Shown here: positions 16,106 through 26,972 of the stretch, piece by piece
How the letters are laid out: each line of letters begins with the position of its first letter
Position numbering within the stretch: the stretch's first letter is position 1
Assembly (NCBI RefSeq): GCF_000174755.1
Contig: NZ_ACLQ01000010.1
Coordinates: forward strand, 124,001-188,000
From: Capnocytophaga gingivalis ATCC 33624
Lineage (GTDB): Bacteria; Bacteroidota; Bacteroidia; Flavobacteriales; Flavobacteriaceae
DNA: 64,000 bases
Reading direction: 5' to 3'
Notes under the pieces: model-generated
What the model was told of the DNA's origin: nothing
What the model saw: only the letters and a program-made list of their open reading frames with translations
Database searches by the model: none
Position numbers and translations under genes: made by a program

Positions 16106-17836
16106 ATGAACATCCGGTTGTTATTGCTGCTAAGTAATTTTTTCTCTGTAGCTGCTCTTTTTGGGCAAGCACAGGACAGTTTGTTACAGTTACTCCAGCG
16201 CCAAGTAAGGGAGCTAAAAGTACAGCGCAGTCAAGATTCGCTAAAGGTGAATGTGCTAAGCCAAGAGCTACAAGCCTTATTACTTTTGGATACCAAGCAT
16301 GTGGATACTTCTAAGGATTCTCTCTATAAAAAACAGCGTCAGGAAGAAATCAAGCGTATCTACTCCAAAGCCAATGGAGCTCCTGTGTGTCTGGAAAAGG
16401 ATACGCTCTATACTGTGTATACAAGTTTAGGACTCAATTCACCTTTGGAGCGATCCGAATATACAGAAAAAAAACTACAAAAATTAGTAAAATTCCCCAC
16501 TTTTAAGCAAGATTCTCTCAAAATACAATCTCATGATAACCTACTGATGATCACCTACCAAGGGGAATGGATACAAGCAGTAAGTGAGGAAGATGCTATC
16601 ATGGCACACCTCTCTCAAGAAGAATTGGCAAAATCTCTTCAAAGGGATATTCTTAGGGCAGTGACTCATTATAGGGATGAGCATAGTATGCAGAAAAAAC
16701 TCATGCGCATAGGAGAATTGGTATTGCTAGTTATAGCTATTGCGACTTTCTTCTGTCTATTAAATTTCCTTTTTAGAAAACTAGAAAAACAAATTCTTAA
16801 AAAAAGATTATTTGAGAATGGGATAAAAGTAAAAAATTACCAGATATTGAATAAGGAGAAAATAAACTATATTCTTACTCGTATTCTTTTTCTAGTAAAG
16901 CTTATTATCTTTTTCATTGTTATATTCTTAAGTATATCTGTGGCGCTGAAGTTATTCCCCTCTACTCAGCTCTGGGCAGAGAGGTTACTAAATCTTATTT
17001 TGGATCCACTAAGTCAAGTAGGCAATGCCATAGTGAATTATTTGCCTAACTTAGTTATTATAGGAATTATAGCGCTGATAGCTCGCTTGGTGCTGAACCT
17101 TATGCGATACTTTCTCTATGAGATAGAGCGAGGAGCACTCAAGATAAAAGGATTCTATAAGGAATGGGCAAAGCCTACTTATAAAATGGTTAGGATACTC
17201 TTCTTGTGTTTTATTTTTATAGTAATATTTCCTTACCTTCCAGGATCAGGATCATCCGCTTTTCAGGGAGTATCTATTTTCTTGGGGCTACTTATTTCCC
17301 TGGGTTCCTCCTCTACTATATCTAATGGAATGGCGGGGATATTCATTACCTATATGCGTGCCTTTCGGGAGAATGATTGGATTAAGGTAGGCGATTATAT
17401 AGGAATGGTTATACATAAAGATAGCTTAGTTACTCGCCTAAAAACTATTAATAATGAAGAGGTTACCGTACCTAATTCTATGATACTTTCTTCTTCCACG
17501 ATGAATTTTTCTTCTATGGGACGTACCAATGGATTGGTGGTCACTACCCAAGTGAAAGTACGCTATGATGCTCGCTTGGAGGAGGTCGATGCGACTCTTA
17601 TTGCCGCTGCACAGGCTACCAAGGGCGTAACAGATAAGATAACTCCTTATATATACCATATCTCCCTCAATGAACTTAATGCTACCTATGAGATCAATGC
17701 GGTAACCTTTGAACCACAGAATATGTATATCATCAAGTCCGATCTTATCAAGAATATTTATAATGCCTTTAGAGAGCGAAATATAGAACTCACTTCTATA
17801 GAATATGTAGAGCTAAGGAAATATGAAAAATTATAG
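16106..17836 (+). CDS. MscS-family mechanosensitive channel
   Basis: A 576-residue inner-membrane protein. A signal peptide and a Gln-rich helical periplasmic domain (about 20-190) come before four or five membrane segments (about 198-222, 258-284, 312-334, 358-380, 388-405). The pore-lining region GLLISLGSSSTISNGMAG leads into the beta domain (FRENDWIKVGDYIGMV, then EVTVPNSMILSSSTMNFS) that is diagnostic of MscS. It opens under membrane tension to release solutes. The next gene overlaps its end by 14 bases. Confidence 0.88.
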   Translation: MNIRLLLLLSNFFSVAALFGQAQDSLLQLLQRQVRELKVQRSQDSLKVNVLSQELQALLLLDTKHVDTSKDSLYKKQRQEEIKRIYSKANGAPVCLEKDTLYTVYTSLGLNSPLERSEYTEKKLQKLVKFPTFKQDSLKIQSHDNLLMITYQGEWIQAVSEEDAIMAHLSQEELAKSLQRDILRAVTHYRDEHSMQKKLMRIGELVLLVIAIATFFCLLNFLFRKLEKQILKKRLFENGIKVKNYQILNKEKINYILTRILFLVKLIIFFIVIFLSISVALKLFPSTQLWAERLLNLILDPLSQVGNAIVNYLPNLVIIGIIALIARLVLNLMRYFLYEIERGALKIKGFYKEWAKPTYKMVRILFLCFIFIVIFPYLPGSGSSAFQGVSIFLGLLISLGSSSTISNGMAGIFITYMRAFRENDWIKVGDYIGMVIHKDSLVTRLKTINNEEVTVPNSMILSSSTMNFSSMGRTNGLVVTTQVKVRYDARLEEVDATLIAAAQATKGVTDKITPYIYHISLNELNATYEINAVTFEPQNMYIIKSDLIKNIYNAFRERNIELTSIEYVELRKYEKL

Positions 17837-18503
17837 TATTCTCTTATTCTTTTTACTATTCTCTTGTGGGGAAAACAATCCTAATACAAATAGTGTAACT
17901 ATGGAAGAACAAATAAATTCTTCTATAGATACAACTCTTTTGGTAAAAAATTTCAGAAGTCAATTGTTACCTGATAAAGAACTAAGCCTTGATCACTATT
18001 ACAATGATGTTGTTTTGATTAAAAAAATCACTCCTACTACTTTAACGGTTGAAAAGAATGGAAAAGAAACAAGTTTTCCTGTAAAAGCTGAAAGTATGAC
18101 CTATATGGACTTGGACTATTCAGAAGGAAAATATGTAGTTATACGATGGAAAATAATTATAGACAATGGAAAAATAACTGAAGTTCTTGAAAATATAGGG
18201 AAATTCAATAGAAGTAGTAATTTACGAAGAGATCAAGTACTTGAAATAGGGAAAATATACAAGGATACAGTTGTTTTTTTAGAAAATATTACAGATTATG
18301 ATTATTTCTTTTTCTTAGTTTCTAAAGAAAAGGATACTGTCGGGATTATTTACTATGATGAAGAAATTCCTTTCCGAAAAGGAGATACAATAGCACTCCA
18401 ATGGAAAATGGATACTGTATATATAGCAGGAGAAGGTGATATATTGAGTTTTGAAGAATGGTATGTATCAGGTAAAAAAATAGGTCATAAAACTAAAAAA
18501 TAA
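17823..18503 (+). CDS. Lipoprotein of unknown function
   Basis: A 226-residue protein with a lipoprotein signal (LLFSCGENN). The mature part has two similar halves of beta-rich sequence (KNGKETSFPVKAESMTYMDL and the region around EIPFRKGDTIALQWKMD), which suggests a duplicated small domain. Its start overlaps the mechanosensitive channel gene by 14 bases, so translation is probably coupled. No known family is seen. Confidence 0.65.
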   Translation: MKNYSILLFFLLFSCGENNPNTNSVTMEEQINSSIDTTLLVKNFRSQLLPDKELSLDHYYNDVVLIKKITPTTLTVEKNGKETSFPVKAESMTYMDLDYSEGKYVVIRWKIIIDNGKITEVLENIGKFNRSSNLRRDQVLEIGKIYKDTVVFLENITDYDYFFFLVSKEKDTVGIIYYDEEIPFRKGDTIALQWKMDTVYIAGEGDILSFEEWYVSGKKIGHKTKK

Positions 18504-18506
18504 AAG

Positions 18507-19625
18507 GTGGCATATATTCATTCCTATAATTGCGTAACTCCCTTAGGGATTACAGTACGTGAAAATGTAGAAGCTCTTTTGCAGGGGCAGGTAGGCATAC
18601 AGTTTTACCCTCATTATGAGAACTTTTCGGATATATATCTCTCGAAAATCTCCATGGACACTATAGAGGATTCTTTTCCCTATATCAGTGCTACTGAGCA
18701 GCTTTCTTTTTTGGAGAAGATGCTTCTTTTGGCGGTGGTACCTCTGTTGCCTACGATACGCATTACAGAGAATACGGCTTTTATCCTCTCCACGACCAAG
18801 GGAAATATATCCCAGCTCAACAGCCAGATGGATAGGGAACATCTCCCCTACTTGACACGCTTGGCCAAAAGTATAGCAGGTCTTTTAGGGATACGCTCAG
18901 AACCCATAGTGGTGTCCAATGCCTGTGTATCGGGGGTCATGGCTCTTTCGGTAGCGGATAGGTTGCTCGAGAGTGGACAGTATGACAATGCCCTTGTAGT
19001 GGCCGCAGATGAGATTTCCTCCTTTGTCCTCTCGGGTTTTCAGTCCTTCCAAGCTGTCAGCCCCAAGCCTTGCCGCCCTTATGACAAGGCACGTGATGGA
19101 ATTACTCTTGGCGAGGCTGCCGCTGCCGCTTTTCTCTCCATGGAGTCTGTAGGAGCTTCTGCACAGATCTTGGGGAGTAGTTCTATCAATGATGCTAACC
19201 ATATCTCAGGTCCCTCAAGAACGGGAGAAGGGCTATACCTGAGTGTATGCAAGGCTTTGGCACAAGCAGGGATTACCCCTGAGCAGTTACAACTGATCAA
19301 TGCTCATGGTACAGGCACCCTCTATAATGATGAGATGGAAGCCATTGCCTTCTCCCGAGCAGGCTTATTGGGAGTGCCTATCAATAGCTACAAAGGCTAT
19401 TTTGGGCATACCTTAGGGGCTTCAGGACTCTTGGAAACGCTACTGACTATCGCTCTTTCCAAAAGACGAAAACTCTTGCAGAGCAAAGGATACACCACCT
19501 TGGGTGTGTCCCAGCCTATTCATGTCATAGAACAAACACAAGAGGCTGTAGTGACTCATTTTCTCAAAACAGCTTCTGGATTTGGAGGAAGTAATACAGC
19601 TATGGTGGTACGAATCAAAAAATAA
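18507..19625 (+). CDS. Beta-ketoacyl-ACP synthase, orphan FabF-like
   Basis: A 372-residue condensing enzyme with a GTG start four bases after the previous stop. The thiolase-fold catalytic triad is intact: Cys140 in SNACVSG, His267 in NAHGTGTLYNDE and His301 in GYFGHTLGASG. It is about 40 residues shorter than housekeeping FabF and has no acyl carrier protein or reductase next to it. It resembles synthases of aryl-polyene or flexirubin pathways, but the lack of a cluster leaves its product open. Confidence 0.82.
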   Translation: MAYIHSYNCVTPLGITVRENVEALLQGQVGIQFYPHYENFSDIYLSKISMDTIEDSFPYISATEQLSFLEKMLLLAVVPLLPTIRITENTAFILSTTKGNISQLNSQMDREHLPYLTRLAKSIAGLLGIRSEPIVVSNACVSGVMALSVADRLLESGQYDNALVVAADEISSFVLSGFQSFQAVSPKPCRPYDKARDGITLGEAAAAAFLSMESVGASAQILGSSSINDANHISGPSRTGEGLYLSVCKALAQAGITPEQLQLINAHGTGTLYNDEMEAIAFSRAGLLGVPINSYKGYFGHTLGASGLLETLLTIALSKRRKLLQSKGYTTLGVSQPIHVIEQTQEAVVTHFLKTASGFGGSNTAMVVRIKK

Positions 19626-20328
19626 TTATCAAACTTATATTCTAAGTTATGGATAAATATATTTTTAAGATGACAGCAGCCAATGAGCGCAACCTACCCA
19701 AGGCCTTGGGGATAGGTGCTTTTATATAGTAATGCCCCTTATTAGTTTAGTTCCTCCCCTATCCCAGATACCTTTTGATGAGAATCTCTCAGAAATGTTA
19801 GGACATATCTTTTGGGTATTTGTCATGGAACTCTGTAGGAGAGGTATTTGTAGTACCCCTTCCTAACGTATTATTTTTTTGGAATTTAAAAAAGAATAAC
19901 GATTATATAGTATAGCACATACTAGCTTTTTTTGAGAGATTATTAGATATTCTATACCACTATTCATTGTATACGAATTAAGCAAATGAAATACGATTAC
20001 CTGCTCTCCAAAAAATTTTCTCTCATAAAATAGAGTTCAAAAGTGAAGAATAATCATTGTTCAGTAAATTCAAAAAAGGGAATGAATTTCTCCTTATTTC
20101 TCATTTTAAAAAGGGGTGTTAATAACTTTTCTAAAAAATATAGGTCTTTAGAAGTATGGAAATAAGAATAAGTAACAAACTAAAAATCAATTATTTGTAA
20201 GTATATACAGGAGAAAAAGCAGTCAAAATCACATTGTTAATAAAAAAATATTGAAAATTAGCGAATTGCGTTTTGTTAATTAGGAAAAAGTTTGTACCTT
20301 TGCCCTCGCTTAAAAAAATATTTTATAA
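19626..20328. other. Intergenic region before the ribosomal operon
   Basis: 703 bases. A 26-codon frame at 19649-19729 (MDKYIFKMTAANERNLPKAL, then a stop) could be the truncated start of a gene once linked to the ketoacyl synthase. The rest is AT-rich with no credible ORF. The ribosomal operon promoter is at the right end. Confidence 0.5.
20272..20302 (+). promoter_or_regulatory. Promoter of the str-S10-spc-alpha ribosomal operon
   Basis: TTTG at 20272-20275, a 19-base spacer, and TACCTTTG at 20295-20302 give an ideal Bacteroidota housekeeping promoter. The start codon of rpsL is 27 bases downstream of the -7 box, so the leader is short. Confidence 0.88.
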
Positions 20329-20742
20329 ATGCCAACAATTTCACAATTAGTACGAAAAGGAAGAGCTAAAATAGCCAAGAAGAGTAAATCGGCTGCTTTG
20401 GATTCATGTCCTCAACGTCGTGGCGTATGTACACGTGTGTACACCACTACTCCTAAGAAACCAAACTCAGCTATGCGTAAAGTAGCGCGTGTGCGTTTGA
20501 CCAATGGGAATGAGGTGAACGCTTACATCCCAGGAGAAGGACACAACCTCCAAGAGCACTCGATAGTATTGGTAAGAGGCGGAAGAGTAAAAGATTTACC
20601 AGGGGTACGTTACCACATCGTACGTGGTGCACTGGATACTGCTGGGGTAAATGGAAGAACCCAAAGACGCTCTAAGTATGGAGCCAAACGCCCTAAACCA
20701 GGACAAGCAGCTGCAGCACCAGCTAAAGGAAAGAAAAAGTAA
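20329..20742 (+). CDS. rpsL: 30S ribosomal protein S12
   Basis: A 137-residue decoding-centre protein. [19 protein letters not shown] and [13 protein letters not shown] are the conserved S12 segments. The lysines that are changed in streptomycin-resistant strains (in TPKKPNS and GGRVKDL) are wild type. The C-terminal tail is Ala/Lys/Pro-rich. It is the first gene of the ribosomal operon, 28 bases ahead of rpsG. Confidence 0.98.
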   Translation: MPTISQLVRKGRAKIAKKSKSAALDSCPQRRGVCTRVYTTTPKKPNSAMRKVARVRLTNGNEVNAYIPGEGHNLQEHSIVLVRGGRVKDLPGVRYHIVRGALDTAGVNGRTQRRSKYGAKRPKPGQAAAAPAKGKKK

Positions 20743-20770
20743 ATTTTTTAAAACCGTCTAAAAGAATCAA

Positions 20771-21247
20771 ATGAGAAAGAGACAAGCTAAAAAAAGACCT
20801 CTTTTACCAGATGCAAAATATAATGACCAGTTGGTTACTCGCTTTGTGAATAACCTAATGTGGGATGGTAAAAAGTCAGTGGCTTTTAAGATTTTCTATG
20901 ATGCTATTGATATCGTAGAACAAAAGAAAAATAATGAGGAAAAAACGGCTTTGGAAGTGTGGAAAGATGCCCTCTCCAATGTAATGCCTCATGTGGAAGT
21001 ACGTTCTCGCCGTGTAGGGGGAGCTACTTTCCAAATCCCTATGCAAATACGCCCAGACCGCAAAGTGTCTATGGCTATGAAGTGGCTTATTGGCTATGCT
21101 CGCAAGCGCAATGAAAAGTCAATGGCTCAGAAATTGGCAGGTGAAATCCTCTCCGCTGCCAAAGAAGAAGGTGCCGCTGTAAAGAAAAAAATGGATACAC
21201 ATAAGATGGCAGAAGCTAACAAGGCATTCTCTCACTTTAGATTTTAA
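20771..21247 (+). CDS. rpsG: 30S ribosomal protein S7
   Basis: A 158-residue primary 16S-binding protein that nucleates assembly of the 30S head. [19 protein letters not shown] and [18 protein letters not shown] are typical of S7. It lies 11 bases ahead of fusA. Confidence 0.98.
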   Translation: MRKRQAKKRPLLPDAKYNDQLVTRFVNNLMWDGKKSVAFKIFYDAIDIVEQKKNNEEKTALEVWKDALSNVMPHVEVRSRRVGGATFQIPMQIRPDRKVSMAMKWLIGYARKRNEKSMAQKLAGEILSAAKEEGAAVKKKMDTHKMAEANKAFSHFRF

Positions 21248-21258
21248 TTTGTGGTAGT

Positions 21259-23379
21259 ATGAGTAGAGATTTAAAATATACAAGAAACATTGGTATTGCC
21301 GCTCACATTGATGCGGGTAAAACTACTACCACTGAGCGTATCCTTTTCTATACAGGTAAAACGCACAAAATAGGGGAAGTACACGATGGTGCTTCTACTA
21401 TGGACTGGATGGAACAAGAAGCAGAACGCGGGATCACTATCCAATCGGCTGCTACCACTTGTAAGTGGAACTTCCCTACAGAAAATGGAAAACCTACAGC
21501 CGATGCTAAGGAATATCACTTCAACATTATCGATACCCCAGGCCACGTGGACTTTACTGTGGAGGTAAACCGCTCTCTTCGTGTATTGGACGGTTTGGTG
21601 TTCCTCTTTTCTGCTGTAGATGGGGTAGAACCTCAGTCCGAAACTAACTGGCGCCTTGCGGACAACTATAAAGTGCCTCGTATGGGATTTGTCAACAAAA
21701 TGGACCGCCAAGGTTCTGACTTCCTTAAGGTATGCCAACAGGTGAAAGATATGCTTAAATCCAATGCCGTGCCTATCGTACTTCCTATAGGGGAAGAAGC
21801 TGATTTCAAAGGTGTGGTGGATTTGATCAAAAACCGTGCTATTATATGGCATGAGGAAACTCAAGGAGCTACTTTCGACATCGTAGACATCCCTGAAGAT
21901 ATGAAAGCCGATGTTGCCAAATATCGTGCACAACTTATCGAAGAGGTTGCTGGATATGACGAAGGTCTTTTGGAGAAATTCATGGAAGACGAAAACTCTA
22001 TCACTGAAGAAGAAGTACACAAAGCACTTCGCGCAGCAGTAATGGATATGGCTATCATCCCTATGACTTGTGGTTCTTCTTTCAAGAACAAGGGAGTACA
22101 GTTCATGCTCGATGCTGTATGCCGCTACTTGCCTTCTCCACTTGACAAAGAAGCTATCGAAGGAACTAACCCTGAGACAGGAGAGCCTGCTCTTCGCAAG
22201 CCTTCAGTAGATGCGCCTTTCGCTGCCTTGGCTTTCAAGATTGCTACTGACCCTTATGTAGGTCGCTTGGCTTTCTTCCGTGCTTATTCAGGACACTTGG
22301 ATGCAGGTTCTTATGTATTGAACACCCGTTCAGAAAGCAAAGAACGTATCTCTCGTATCTACCAGATGCACGCTAATAAGCAAAATCCTATCGAATATAT
22401 AGAAGCAGGTGATATCGGAGCTGCAGTAGGGTTCAAGGATATCAAAACAGGGGATACCCTTTGTGATGAGAAATATCCTATCGTACTAGAAAGTATGGTG
22501 TTCCCTGACCCTGTAATCGGTATCGCAGTAGAACCTAAGACTAAGGCCGACGTGGACAAATTGGGTATGGCTCTGGCAAAACTCGCTGAAGAAGACCCAA
22601 CTTTCCAAGTAAAAACAGACCAAGCTTCAGGACAGACTATTATCTCTGGTATGGGGGAACTTCACTTGGATATCATCGTAGACCGCTTAAAACGTGAGTT
22701 CAAGGTAGAAGTAAACCAAGGAGAACCTCAGGTAGAGTACAAAGAAGCTATCACTGGTAAGGCTGATCACCGTGAAGTCTACAAGAAACAAACAGGGGGT
22801 CGTGGTAAGTTTGCCGATATCGTCTTTACTATGGAACCTGCTGAAGAAGGTAAGACCGGATTAGAATTCATCAATGAAATCAAGGGAGGTAACATTCCAA
22901 AAGAATATATCCCTTCTATCGAAAAAGGTTTCAAAGAAGCTATGAAGAATGGACCTTTGGCTGGCTTCGAAATGGATGCTATGAAGATTACCCTTAAGGA
23001 TGGTTCTTTCCACCCTGTGGATTCCGATTCATTGTCCTTCGAATTGGCTGCTAAGCTTGGTTACAAAGAGGCTGCTCGTGCTGCCAAAGCCGTGCTTATG
23101 GAACCTATCATGAAGCTTGAAGTAATCACTCCAGAAGAAAACATGGGGGATATCGTAGGAGACCTTAACCGTCGCCGTGGTCAGGTAAATGACATGGGGG
23201 ATAGAAATGGTGCTAAGGTGATCAAAGCCAACGTACCACTTTCTGAAATGTTTGGTTATGTAACCACTCTTAGAACCCTTTCATCAGGGCGTGCGACTTC
23301 TACTATGGAGTTCTCTCACTATGCAGAGACACCTTCTAATATTTCTGAAGAAGTGATCAAAAAAGCAAGAGGTAATTAA
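21259..23379 (+). CDS. fusA: Translation elongation factor G
   Basis: A 706-residue translocation GTPase. The P-loop is [16 protein letters not shown], switch II is [12 protein letters not shown], and the guanine motif is [10 protein letters not shown]. Domains II-V follow in normal order with the domain IV loop region in [15 protein letters not shown]. It has the full-length elongation form expected inside the str operon. As usual in Bacteroidota, tuf does not follow it; rpsJ starts 12 bases later. Confidence 0.97.
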   Translation: MSRDLKYTRNIGIAAHIDAGKTTTTERILFYTGKTHKIGEVHDGASTMDWMEQEAERGITIQSAATTCKWNFPTENGKPTADAKEYHFNIIDTPGHVDFTVEVNRSLRVLDGLVFLFSAVDGVEPQSETNWRLADNYKVPRMGFVNKMDRQGSDFLKVCQQVKDMLKSNAVPIVLPIGEEADFKGVVDLIKNRAIIWHEETQGATFDIVDIPEDMKADVAKYRAQLIEEVAGYDEGLLEKFMEDENSITEEEVHKALRAAVMDMAIIPMTCGSSFKNKGVQFMLDAVCRYLPSPLDKEAIEGTNPETGEPALRKPSVDAPFAALAFKIATDPYVGRLAFFRAYSGHLDAGSYVLNTRSESKERISRIYQMHANKQNPIEYIEAGDIGAAVGFKDIKTGDTLCDEKYPIVLESMVFPDPVIGIAVEPKTKADVDKLGMALAKLAEEDPTFQVKTDQASGQTIISGMGELHLDIIVDRLKREFKVEVNQGEPQVEYKEAITGKADHREVYKKQTGGRGKFADIVFTMEPAEEGKTGLEFINEIKGGNIPKEYIPSIEKGFKEAMKNGPLAGFEMDAMKITLKDGSFHPVDSDSLSFELAAKLGYKEAARAAKAVLMEPIMKLEVITPEENMGDIVGDLNRRRGQVNDMGDRNGAKVIKANVPLSEMFGYVTTLRTLSSGRATSTMEFSHYAETPSNISEEVIKKARGN

Positions 23380-23391
23380 TTTTGTAAAGAA

Positions 23392-23697
23392 ATGAGTCAA
23401 AAAATAAGAATAAAATTAAAATCATACGATCATAACTTGGTGGATAAATCTGCTGAGAAAATCGTAAAAACAGTGAAATCAACAGGAGCTGGAGTAGTAG
23501 GACCTATTCCACTTCCTACTCACAAAAAGTTATTTACGGTACTTCGTTCTCCACATGTGAATAAGAAAGCGAGAGAACAGTTCCAATTGAGCTCTTACAA
23601 GCGCCTATTGGATATCTACAGTTCTTCTCCTAAAACTATTGACGCTCTTATGAAGCTTGAGCTTCCTAGTGGAGTAGAAGTAGAGATCAAAGTGTGA
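23392..23697 (+). CDS. rpsJ: 30S ribosomal protein S10 (NusE)
   Basis: A 101-residue protein. [20 protein letters not shown] and [20 protein letters not shown] are the S10 signatures. S10 also links RNA polymerase through NusG in antitermination. The 192-base gap that follows is the longest in the ribosomal operon. Confidence 0.98.
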   Translation: MSQKIRIKLKSYDHNLVDKSAEKIVKTVKSTGAGVVGPIPLPTHKKLFTVLRSPHVNKKAREQFQLSSYKRLLDIYSSSPKTIDALMKLELPSGVEVEIKV

Positions 23698-23889
23698 TAA
23701 AAGCAAAACGGAAGATTTGCTTGACTTGTCCCAAAACAATAGCGTGAGGGAAAAACGGTATAACAAGTGATATTCAGGGTTGAAATATTTGACCCTGAAT
23801 TTCAGATTGTAAAATTGGGATTATTTCACAATAGAAGTTTTCCTGATTTTGCGTAAAGAAAAAAATAAGTTCAAATTAAATTTTATTAT
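23698..23889 (+). promoter_or_regulatory. Structured leader between rpsJ and rplC
   Basis: No ORF is present. It holds a 7-bp hairpin (AAGCAAA 23701-23707 with TTTGCTT 23716-23722), a perfect 9-bp hairpin (ATTCAGGGT 23772-23780 with ACCCTGAAT 23792-23800) and a weaker pairing (ATTGT 23806-23810 with ACAAT 23828-23832). Position and structure suggest an autoregulatory leader for the rplC-rplD part of the operon, bound by a ribosomal protein such as L4. The binding protein is inference. A processing site or internal promoter is also possible. Confidence 0.5.
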
Positions 23890-24507
23890 ATGTCTGGGTT
23901 AATTGGAAAAAAAGTAGGCATGACCAGCATTTTTGATGAGAATGGAAAGAATATCCCATGTACCATCATCGAAGCAGGACCATGCGTAGTTACCCAAGTC
24001 AGAACCAAAGAGGTTGACGGGTATGAAGCTCTTCAGCTTGGTTTCGATGACAAAAAGGAGAAACATACTTCAAAAGCAGCAGCTGGGCACTTTGCCAAAG
24101 CGGGCGTTACTCCTAAAAAGAAACTTGTCGAGTTCCAAGGCTTTGAGAGCACTTACAAATTAGGCGATACAATTACTGCCGAATTTTTTGTAGAAGGTGA
24201 GTTTGTGGATGTAACAGGTACTTCCAAAGGGAAAGGATTCCAAGGGGTAGTACGCCGCCACGGTTTCGGTGGGGTAGGTCAGTCTACTCACGGTCAGCAT
24301 AACCGACTCAGAGCACCTGGTTCTGTAGGAGCCTCTTCTTACCCTTCTCGCGTATTCAAAGGAATGCGTATGGCAGGACGTATGGGAGCTGAAAAAGTAA
24401 CAGTACAAAACCTAAAAGTGTTGAAAGTGATTCCTGAAAAGAACCTTATTATCCTAAAAGGATGTGTTCCAGGTCACAAAAATGCTTATGTAACGATTCA
24501 TAAATAA
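23890..24507 (+). CDS. rplC: 50S ribosomal protein L3
   Basis: A 205-residue early-assembly protein. [19 protein letters not shown] at the N-terminus and [20 protein letters not shown] near the peptidyl-transferase loop are diagnostic. Its last base is the first base of the rplD start codon, so the two are coupled. Confidence 0.98.
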   Translation: MSGLIGKKVGMTSIFDENGKNIPCTIIEAGPCVVTQVRTKEVDGYEALQLGFDDKKEKHTSKAAAGHFAKAGVTPKKKLVEFQGFESTYKLGDTITAEFFVEGEFVDVTGTSKGKGFQGVVRRHGFGGVGQSTHGQHNRLRAPGSVGASSYPSRVFKGMRMAGRMGAEKVTVQNLKVLKVIPEKNLIILKGCVPGHKNAYVTIHK

Positions 24508-25136
24508 TGGAAGTAGCAGTAGTAAATATACAAGGAAAAGAAACAGGAAGAAAGGTAACCCTTTCTGAGGCTGTTTTCGGGATTGAGCCTAATAATCACA
24601 CCATTTATTTGGATATCAAACAATACTTGGCCAATCAGCGACAAGGAACTCACAAGTCCAAAGAGCGTAACGAAGTAGCAGGAAGTACTCGTAAGATCAA
24701 AAAACAAAAAGGTACAGGTACTGCTCGTGCAGGTAGCGTGAAATCCCCTGTCTTCGTAGGTGGTGGACGCATATTCGGACCTCGCCCTAAGGACTATACT
24801 CAAAAACTTAACAAAAAGGTAAAACGCTTAGCTCGCCGTTCTATCCTAAGCCAAAAAGCACAACAGGGAGCTATTATTGTATTGGAAGATTTCTCTTTGG
24901 AAACTCCTAAAACTAAGGACTTCACTAAGATCTTAGCCGCTTTGGGGATCCAAGATAAAAAATCACTTTTTGTATTGGCGGATACAAATAAAAATGTATA
25001 TTTGTCCTCTCGCAATATCCCATCTGTAAATACAGTAACAGCCTCAGAACTAAATACTTACGATATTGCTAACGCAAAAACTGTAGTATTGTTGGAGAGC
25101 TCAGTAGAGGTGATTCAGTCAAATTTAACAAAGTAA
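24507..25136 (+). CDS. rplD: 50S ribosomal protein L4
   Basis: A 209-residue protein with the long tunnel loop ([20 protein letters not shown]) and [20 protein letters not shown]. In other bacteria L4 represses its own operon by binding the leader, which makes the structured gap before rplC of interest. It overlaps rplC by one base. Confidence 0.98.
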   Translation: MEVAVVNIQGKETGRKVTLSEAVFGIEPNNHTIYLDIKQYLANQRQGTHKSKERNEVAGSTRKIKKQKGTGTARAGSVKSPVFVGGGRIFGPRPKDYTQKLNKKVKRLARRSILSQKAQQGAIIVLEDFSLETPKTKDFTKILAALGIQDKKSLFVLADTNKNVYLSSRNIPSVNTVTASELNTYDIANAKTVVLLESSVEVIQSNLTK

Positions 25137-25140
25137 GATT

Positions 25141-25431
25141 ATGAGTATATTGATAAAACCAATCATTACAGAGAAAGCCACTAATGATAGCGAAGTGAAT
25201 AACCGTTATACCTTTTCTGTAGATAAAAAGGCTAACAAGATTCAAATCAAAAAAGCGGTAGAAGAGGCTTATGGAGTTACTGTTGAGAAAGTACGTACTC
25301 TTAATTATGCACCAAAGCGTTCTGTTCGCTATACTAAAAATGGCTTACAACTTTCACAAACTAATGCAGTAAAGAAAGCTGTAGTGACTGTAAAAGAAGG
25401 AGAAATCATAGATTTTTATAACACTATTTAA
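25141..25431 (+). CDS. rplW: 50S ribosomal protein L23
   Basis: A 96-residue protein at the exit of the peptide tunnel, docking site for trigger factor and [18 protein letters not shown]-like start ([14 protein letters not shown]) and [20 protein letters not shown] are typical. It begins four bases after rplD. Confidence 0.97.
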   Translation: MSILIKPIITEKATNDSEVNNRYTFSVDKKANKIQIKKAVEEAYGVTVEKVRTLNYAPKRSVRYTKNGLQLSQTNAVKKAVVTVKEGEIIDFYNTI

Positions 25432-25439
25432 AAGACCTT

Positions 25440-26264
25440 ATGTCAGTAAGAAAATTGAAACCCACGACTCCGGGTCAGCGTTTTAGAGTGGTAAATAATT
25501 ACGATGCGATTACCACTGATAAGCCGGAAAAGAGCTTGCTCGTTCCGTTAAAAAAGACCGGGGGTAGAAACAACCAAGGGAAGATGACCATGCGCTACAT
25601 AGGTGGTGGTCACAAGAAAAAGTATCGTATCATTGACTTCAAAAGAAACAAATTCGGTGTAGAAGCTACCGTTGTTTCTATTGAGTATGACCCAAACAGA
25701 ACAGCGTTCATCGCGCTAGTTCAGTACACTGACGGAGAAAAGCGCTATATCATCGCTCCAGCAGGATTGAAGGTAGGTCAGGTGATTATCTCTGGAGACA
25801 ATGTAGCTCCTGAAGTAGGTAACGCTATGCCACTGGCTCAGATCCCTCTAGGAACTGTAATCAGCAATATAGAGCTTCGCCCAGGACAAGGAGCCAATAT
25901 GGCTCGCTCAGCTGGAACTTTCGCACAGCTTATGGCTAAAGAAGGTAAGTATGCTACTGTCAAATTGCCTTCAGGAGAGACCCGCATGATTTTGCTCACT
26001 TGTTTAGCAACTATCGGTGCTGTATCGAACTCCGACCATCAGTTGGTACTTTCTGGTAAAGCAGGTCGCTCTCGCTGGCTCGGTCGTCGTCCTCGTACAC
26101 GTGCTGTAGTAATGAACCCTGTAGATCACCCCATGGGTGGTGGTGAAGGACGTGCCTCAGGAGGTCATCCTCGCTCTCGTAAGGGTATCCCTGCCAAAGG
26201 TTACAGAACTCGTTCTAAAACCAAGGCTAGTAATAAGTATATTGTAGAACGTAGAAAGAAATAA
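25440..26264 (+). CDS. rplB: 50S ribosomal protein L2
   Basis: A 274-residue protein needed for subunit association and peptidyl transfer. [38 protein letters not shown] and [20 protein letters not shown] are highly conserved, the last around the functional His. The gap to rplW is eight bases. Confidence 0.98.
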   Translation: MSVRKLKPTTPGQRFRVVNNYDAITTDKPEKSLLVPLKKTGGRNNQGKMTMRYIGGGHKKKYRIIDFKRNKFGVEATVVSIEYDPNRTAFIALVQYTDGEKRYIIAPAGLKVGQVIISGDNVAPEVGNAMPLAQIPLGTVISNIELRPGQGANMARSAGTFAQLMAKEGKYATVKLPSGETRMILLTCLATIGAVSNSDHQLVLSGKAGRSRWLGRRPRTRAVVMNPVDHPMGGGEGRASGGHPRSRKGIPAKGYRTRSKTKASNKYIVERRKK

Positions 26265-26271
26265 GTAAGAT

Positions 26272-26550
26272 ATGGCTCGTTCATTAAAAAAAGGTCCTTA
26301 TGTTCATTATGCCTTGGAGAAAAAAGTACTCCAAAATAAGGAAACAGGAAAGAAAACCATTATCAAAACATGGTCAAGAGCATCTATGATTACTCCTGAT
26401 TTCGTAGGAGAAACTATCGCAGTGCACAACGGAAAACAATTCGTTCCTGTATATGTTACTGAAAACATGGTAGGACATAAGTTAGGAGAATTTGCCCCTA
26501 CTCGTTCTTTTAGAGGACACGCAGGTGCAAAGAATAAAGGTAAAAAATAA
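26272..26550 (+). CDS. rpsS: 30S ribosomal protein S19
   Basis: A 92-residue head protein that forms a heterodimer with S13. [20 protein letters not shown] and [18 protein letters not shown] are diagnostic. It lies seven bases after rplB and five before rplV. Confidence 0.98.
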   Translation: MARSLKKGPYVHYALEKKVLQNKETGKKTIIKTWSRASMITPDFVGETIAVHNGKQFVPVYVTENMVGHKLGEFAPTRSFRGHAGAKNKGKK

Positions 26551-26555
26551 AAGCT

Positions 26556-26963
26556 ATGGGAGTTCGTAAAAGAGAAAAAGCAATAGAGATTAAAGAAGCG
26601 AAACGAAGTGTGGCTTTTGCTAAATTGAATAATTGCCCTACATCGCCTCGCAAGATGCGCTTGGTAGCTGATTTGGTTCGTGGTATTTCTGTAGAAAAAG
26701 CATTAGCTATTCTAAAGTTCAACCAAAAAGAAGCAGCAACCTCCTTGCATAAACTATTACTTTCAGCTATTGAAAACTGGAAAGTTAAAAACGAAGGGGC
26801 AGATATCGAAGCTGCACAAGTATTCATCAAGGAAATCCGTGTAGACGGGGGTGCGATGCTCAAAAGACTTCGCCCAGCTCCTCAAGGAAGAGCACACAGA
26901 ATTCGCAAACGTTCCAATCACGTAACTATCGTATTAGGAGCTAAAAATAACACTGAAAGCTAA
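26556..26963 (+). CDS. rplV: 50S ribosomal protein L22
   Basis: A 135-residue tunnel-lining protein. NCPTSPRKMRLVADLVRG and the tunnel hairpin GGAMLKRLRPAPQGRAHRIR match the family. No deletion is visible in the hairpin, where macrolide resistance changes can occur. Confidence 0.97.
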   Translation: MGVRKREKAIEIKEAKRSVAFAKLNNCPTSPRKMRLVADLVRGISVEKALAILKFNQKEAATSLHKLLLSAIENWKVKNEGADIEAAQVFIKEIRVDGGAMLKRLRPAPQGRAHRIRKRSNHVTIVLGAKNNTES

Positions 26964-26972
26964 GATAAAAGT

